NCBI GenBank assembly: GCA_964415255.1
Contig: CAYQAC010000205.1
Span: 1 to 8,558, forward strand
Source of the DNA: JAHBVY01 sp964415255
Lineage (GTDB): Bacteria > Myxococcota_A > Polyangia > Polyangiales > Polyangiaceae
Length of the DNA stretch: 8,558 nt
Reading direction: 5' to 3'
Position numbers and translations under genes: made by a program. The stretch's first letter is position 1. Every line of letters begins with the position of its first letter. Positions 6,558 through 8,558 of the stretch are shown here, piece after piece. Below the pieces are notes generated by a model that saw only the letters and a list, made by a program, of their open reading frames with translations, did not search any database and was not told the DNA's origin.

Positions 6558-7694
6558 TCAATCCGCGGGCCGAGCGCGCCGGAGCCGGATCGGCTCCCCC
6601 TTCAGCGCCAACTGACCACAGGCCGCGTCGACGTCGTCCCCGCGCCGCACCCGCACGAAGCACGACACCCCCGCCTCGTGCAGGTGCGCGCGGAAGGCCG
6701 CGACCACCGCGGGCGGCGGCGCGGCGAGCTCCGCGCCCTCCACCGGGTTCATCGGGATCAGGTTGGCCTTCACCCGCAGCCCACGCAGAAGCAAAGCGAG
6801 GCGCTGCGCATGCTCCAGGCTGGCGTTCATGCCATCGATCAGGGTGTACTCGATGGTGATGCGGCGCCGCCGCGGCAGCGGGTAGGCGCGCAGCGCGCGC
6901 ATCAGCTCCTCCACCGGGTAGCGCTCGTTGATCGGGATCAGCCGGCTCCGGGTCTCGTTGTCCGGCGCGTGCAGGCTGATGGCGAGCCCCACCTTGCCAG
7001 CGAAATCCTCCCCTAAGCGGCGGATCCCGCCCACCAGCCCGACGCTGCTCACCGTGATGCGCCGCGGGCTCATCCCCAACCCGTCAGGGTGAGTGATGAG
7101 CTCGATCGCGCGCCGCGTGACCTCGTAGTGCTGGAGCGGCTCCCCCATGCCCATGAACACCAGGGCGACGATCTCCTCGGGGCCCAGGCCGCGCTGGAGC
7201 CCCGCGCGACCGCTGGCGCAGAACACGCACCCCATGGCGCAGCCGTGCTGAGTGGAGATGCACAGGGTGACGCGCTCGCGGCTGTTCGGGACATCCTCCG
7301 GATCGAGGCTCGCCGCCGCGGCGTCGGCGTCCTCCACCTCGTCCGCGCCCGCGCGCGACATCGGGATCAGCACGCACTCCACCAGCCCACCGCCGCGCAC
7401 CTCGAGCAGCAGCTTGCGCGTCCCGTCGCGGGAACGGAGCACCTCGCGCACCGTCAGTGGCTCTGACAACCCGAGCGCGCTCAGCCGCTCCCGGAGCCCG
7501 CGCCCGAGATCGGTCATCGCGCTCGGGTCCATCACCCCACGCTGGTGGATCCAGCGGAACACCTGCGCCGCGCGGAACGGCCGCTCAGACGCCGCCGTGA
7601 GCAGCTCGCGCCATTCGTCAGGGGTGCGAGCCACTGGATGCAGCGCGGACGCGGCGCGCGGCTCGGCGCCCTGGGTGCCACCCTGATCAGCCAC
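6558..7694 (-). CDS. rlmN: Radical SAM 23S rRNA (A2503-C2)/tRNA (A37-C2) methyltransferase RlmN
   Basis: Methylates C2 of A2503 in 23S rRNA and A37 in some tRNAs, using a 4Fe-4S cluster and two SAM molecules. In the 378-aa product the cluster motif is CAMGCVFC (Cys152, Cys156, Cys159), preceded at the family spacing of 7 by Cys145 (LCISTQHGC). The methyl-carrying cysteine is Cys359 in RGDDVDAACGQL. The SAM motif MGMGEPL (181-187), ITVSSVGLV (213-221) and IEYTLIDGMN (281-290) are all present. I chose GTG 7694 because AGGAGG lies 6 bp upstream and homology starts soon after; the open frame continues to ATG 7865 but only as the shadow of mazG. The start overlaps the mazG stop by 8 bp. Two oddities stand out: an acidic Ala/Asp/Glu-rich insertion at about 112-140, and a gap of roughly 17-22 residues between EEIV (173-176) and FMGMGEP (180-186) compared with E. 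coli RlmN. All catalytic residues are kept, so I still call it functional, with some doubt. Confidence 0.93.
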   Translation of the reverse strand: MADQGGTQGAEPRAASALHPVARTPDEWRELLTAASERPFRAAQVFRWIHQRGVMDPSAMTDLGRGLRERLSALGLSEPLTVREVLRSRDGTRKLLLEVRGGGLVECVLIPMSRAGADEVEDADAAAASLDPEDVPNSRERVTLCISTQHGCAMGCVFCASGRAGLQRGLGPEEIVALVFMGMGEPLQHYEVTRRAIELITHPDGLGMSPRRITVSSVGLVGGIRRLGEDFAGKVGLAISLHAPDNETRSRLIPINERYPVEELMRALRAYPLPRRRRITIEYTLIDGMNASLEHAQRLALLLRGLRVKANLIPMNPVEGAELAAPPPAVVAAFRAHLHEAGVSCFVRVRRGDDVDAACGQLALKGEPIRLRRARPAD

Positions 7695-8541
7695 GCCGCT
7701 CCTCCTGCTTCGCTTCGTCCCAGTAGCCGTCCAGCTCCGCGAGGGAGAGGCCCCCCGTGGGCGCGCCGCGAGCATCGCGAGGCCAGTCGCCGTGCACCGA
7801 GAGCGCGCGGCGCTCCACGTGAGCGAAGCGCGCCTCGAACTTGTCGCACGTCTTGCCGAGCGCACGCTCAGCGTCCACCCCCAGGTGCCGCGCGAGGTTC
7901 ACCACGGCGAACAGCACGTCCCCGAGCTCTTGCTCCACCTCGGCGCGGTCACCGCCGCTCATGGCGCGGTCCAGCTCCCCAAGCTCCTCCGTGAGCTTCT
8001 CGCGCGAGCCCTCGACGCTCGGCCAGTCGAAGCCGACCGCCGCGACCGTCTGACTCATCGCCTGCGCGCGGGGGAGCGCGGGGGTGGCGCGCGGCACCGA
8101 GCCGAGCAGCGGCCGCCAGCCCCGCTCGGCCTGCTTCAGCTCGCGATAGCGACGGGCGATCGCCTCACGCGAGAGCTCCTCTGCGTCAGGATCGAACACG
8201 TGTGGGTGACGCCGCACCAGCTTCTCCACCACGCCACGCAGCACGTCATCGGGGCCGAACCAGCCGCGCCGCCGCGCCACCGCGGCGAGGAACACCACTT
8301 GAAATGCCAGATCGCCGAGCTCCTCAGCGAGCGCCTCCGGGCGCCCCGAGTCGATCGCGTCGAGCACCTCGCAGGCCTCCTCCAGCACGTAGCGCCTCAG
8401 CGTCTCCGGCGTCTGCTCACGATCCCAAGCGCAGCCGTCTTCGGCCAGCAGCCGCTCCATCAACGCCACCAGGTGGGTGTACGACTGGCCCCGCTGCTCA
8501 GCGAGCGGCACAGGCAGAGGGAGCTCGAACGGACGCGGCAT
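7687..8541 (-). CDS. mazG: Nucleoside triphosphate pyrophosphohydrolase MazG
   Basis: Hydrolyses (d)NTPs to the monophosphate and pyrophosphate, cleaning the nucleotide pool; in E. coli it also affects ppGpp-linked stress responses (family knowledge). The 284-aa protein has the two-domain layout of full-length MazG. Domain 1 has GCAWDREQT (36-44), then LEEACEVLDAID (53-64) and EELGDLAFQVV (73-83), giving metal ligands Glu54, Glu55, Glu58, Glu74 and Asp77. The linker carries RRHPHVF (110-116) and VGFDWPS (169-175). Domain 2 has EELGELD (185-191) and EQELGDVLFAVVNLARHLG (203-221). The length is slightly above the roughly 263 aa of E. coli, from a short N-terminal lead and a tail after about 245. 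ATG 8541 is the likely start; only 17 bases upstream are visible, so the promoter cannot be judged. It is the first visible gene of the leftward group and is translationally linked to rlmN. Confidence 0.96.
   Translation of the reverse strand: MPRPFELPLPVPLAEQRGQSYTHLVALMERLLAEDGCAWDREQTPETLRRYVLEEACEVLDAIDSGRPEALAEELGDLAFQVVFLAAVARRRGWFGPDDVLRGVVEKLVRRHPHVFDPDAEELSREAIARRYRELKQAERGWRPLLGSVPRATPALPRAQAMSQTVAAVGFDWPSVEGSREKLTEELGELDRAMSGGDRAEVEQELGDVLFAVVNLARHLGVDAERALGKTCDKFEARFAHVERRALSVHGDWPRDARGAPTGGLSLAELDGYWDEAKQEERRG
7699..7706 (-). promoter_or_regulatory. Strong ribosome-binding site deciding the rlmN GTG start
   Basis: On the minus strand AGGAGGAG sits inside the last codons of mazG, leaving 4-6 bases before GTG 7694. 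It is the best Shine-Dalgarno match I noticed in the window and decides the rlmN start. It also points to ribosomes ending mazG at TGA 7689-7687 re-initiating at once on the overlapping GTG. Confidence 0.75.
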
Positions 8542-8558
8542 CGCCCGCGCGCTCTAGC

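Noticed and set aside
6306..7016. Plus-strand open frame spanning the rlmN/mutase junction
   Set aside because: Low-complexity shadow overlapping two solid genes; no motif and no ribosome-binding site seen.
7695..7865. N-terminal extension of rlmN to ATG 7865
   Set aside because: The extra 57 residues are Arg/Ser-rich shadow of mazG with no RlmN similarity; GTG 7694 has a strong ribosome-binding site.

Overview
This is a GC-rich, gene-dense chromosomal segment, mostly housekeeping, with six protein genes in two convergent groups. Codon third positions are overwhelmingly G or C. Tandem catalytic/non-catalytic M16 peptidases of the myxobacterial kind, together with this composition, suggest a Myxococcota-like (deltaproteobacterial) chromosome. 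That placement is inference from gene content and style; no rRNA or other marker is present. I see no mobile element, tRNA, rRNA, CRISPR array or phage gene.

Plus strand, left half: the 3' nearly complete lepA (elongation factor 4), which has lost only its first one or two codons at the window edge. A spacer of about 106 bp follows, then two overlapping M16-family metallopeptidase genes. The first carries the complete zinc site (HLFEH plus a Glu 76 residues later). The second has lost the zinc site but keeps the Arg/Tyr pair that the first lacks. The two therefore look like complementary halves of one heterodimeric peptidase. Neither has a signal peptide.

Minus strand, right half, read from the right edge inward: mazG (NTP pyrophosphohydrolase), rlmN (23S rRNA/tRNA A2503/A37 methyltransferase) and a PGM2-type phosphohexomutase. 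mazG and rlmN overlap by 8 bp, and rlmN and the mutase are 34 bp apart, so the three probably form one operon. Their shared theme is nucleotide-pool cleaning, RNA modification and sugar-phosphate supply; no specific joint pathway is evident.

The convergent junction (about 4540-4800) is the least ordinary part. The last codons and stop codon of the second M16 gene are duplicated as an exact-period 60-bp tandem repeat (55/60 identical). To its right lie several small inverted repeats and a T7-G8 ... C6 hairpin. The other anomaly is in rlmN: compared with the family it has an acidic insertion before the FeS-cluster cysteines and lacks about 17-22 residues between the first strand/helix of the radical-SAM barrel and the MGMGEP motif.

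I did not find a convincing new multi-gene system. The best leads are the stop-spanning repeat, the rlmN architecture and the split-function M16 pair.
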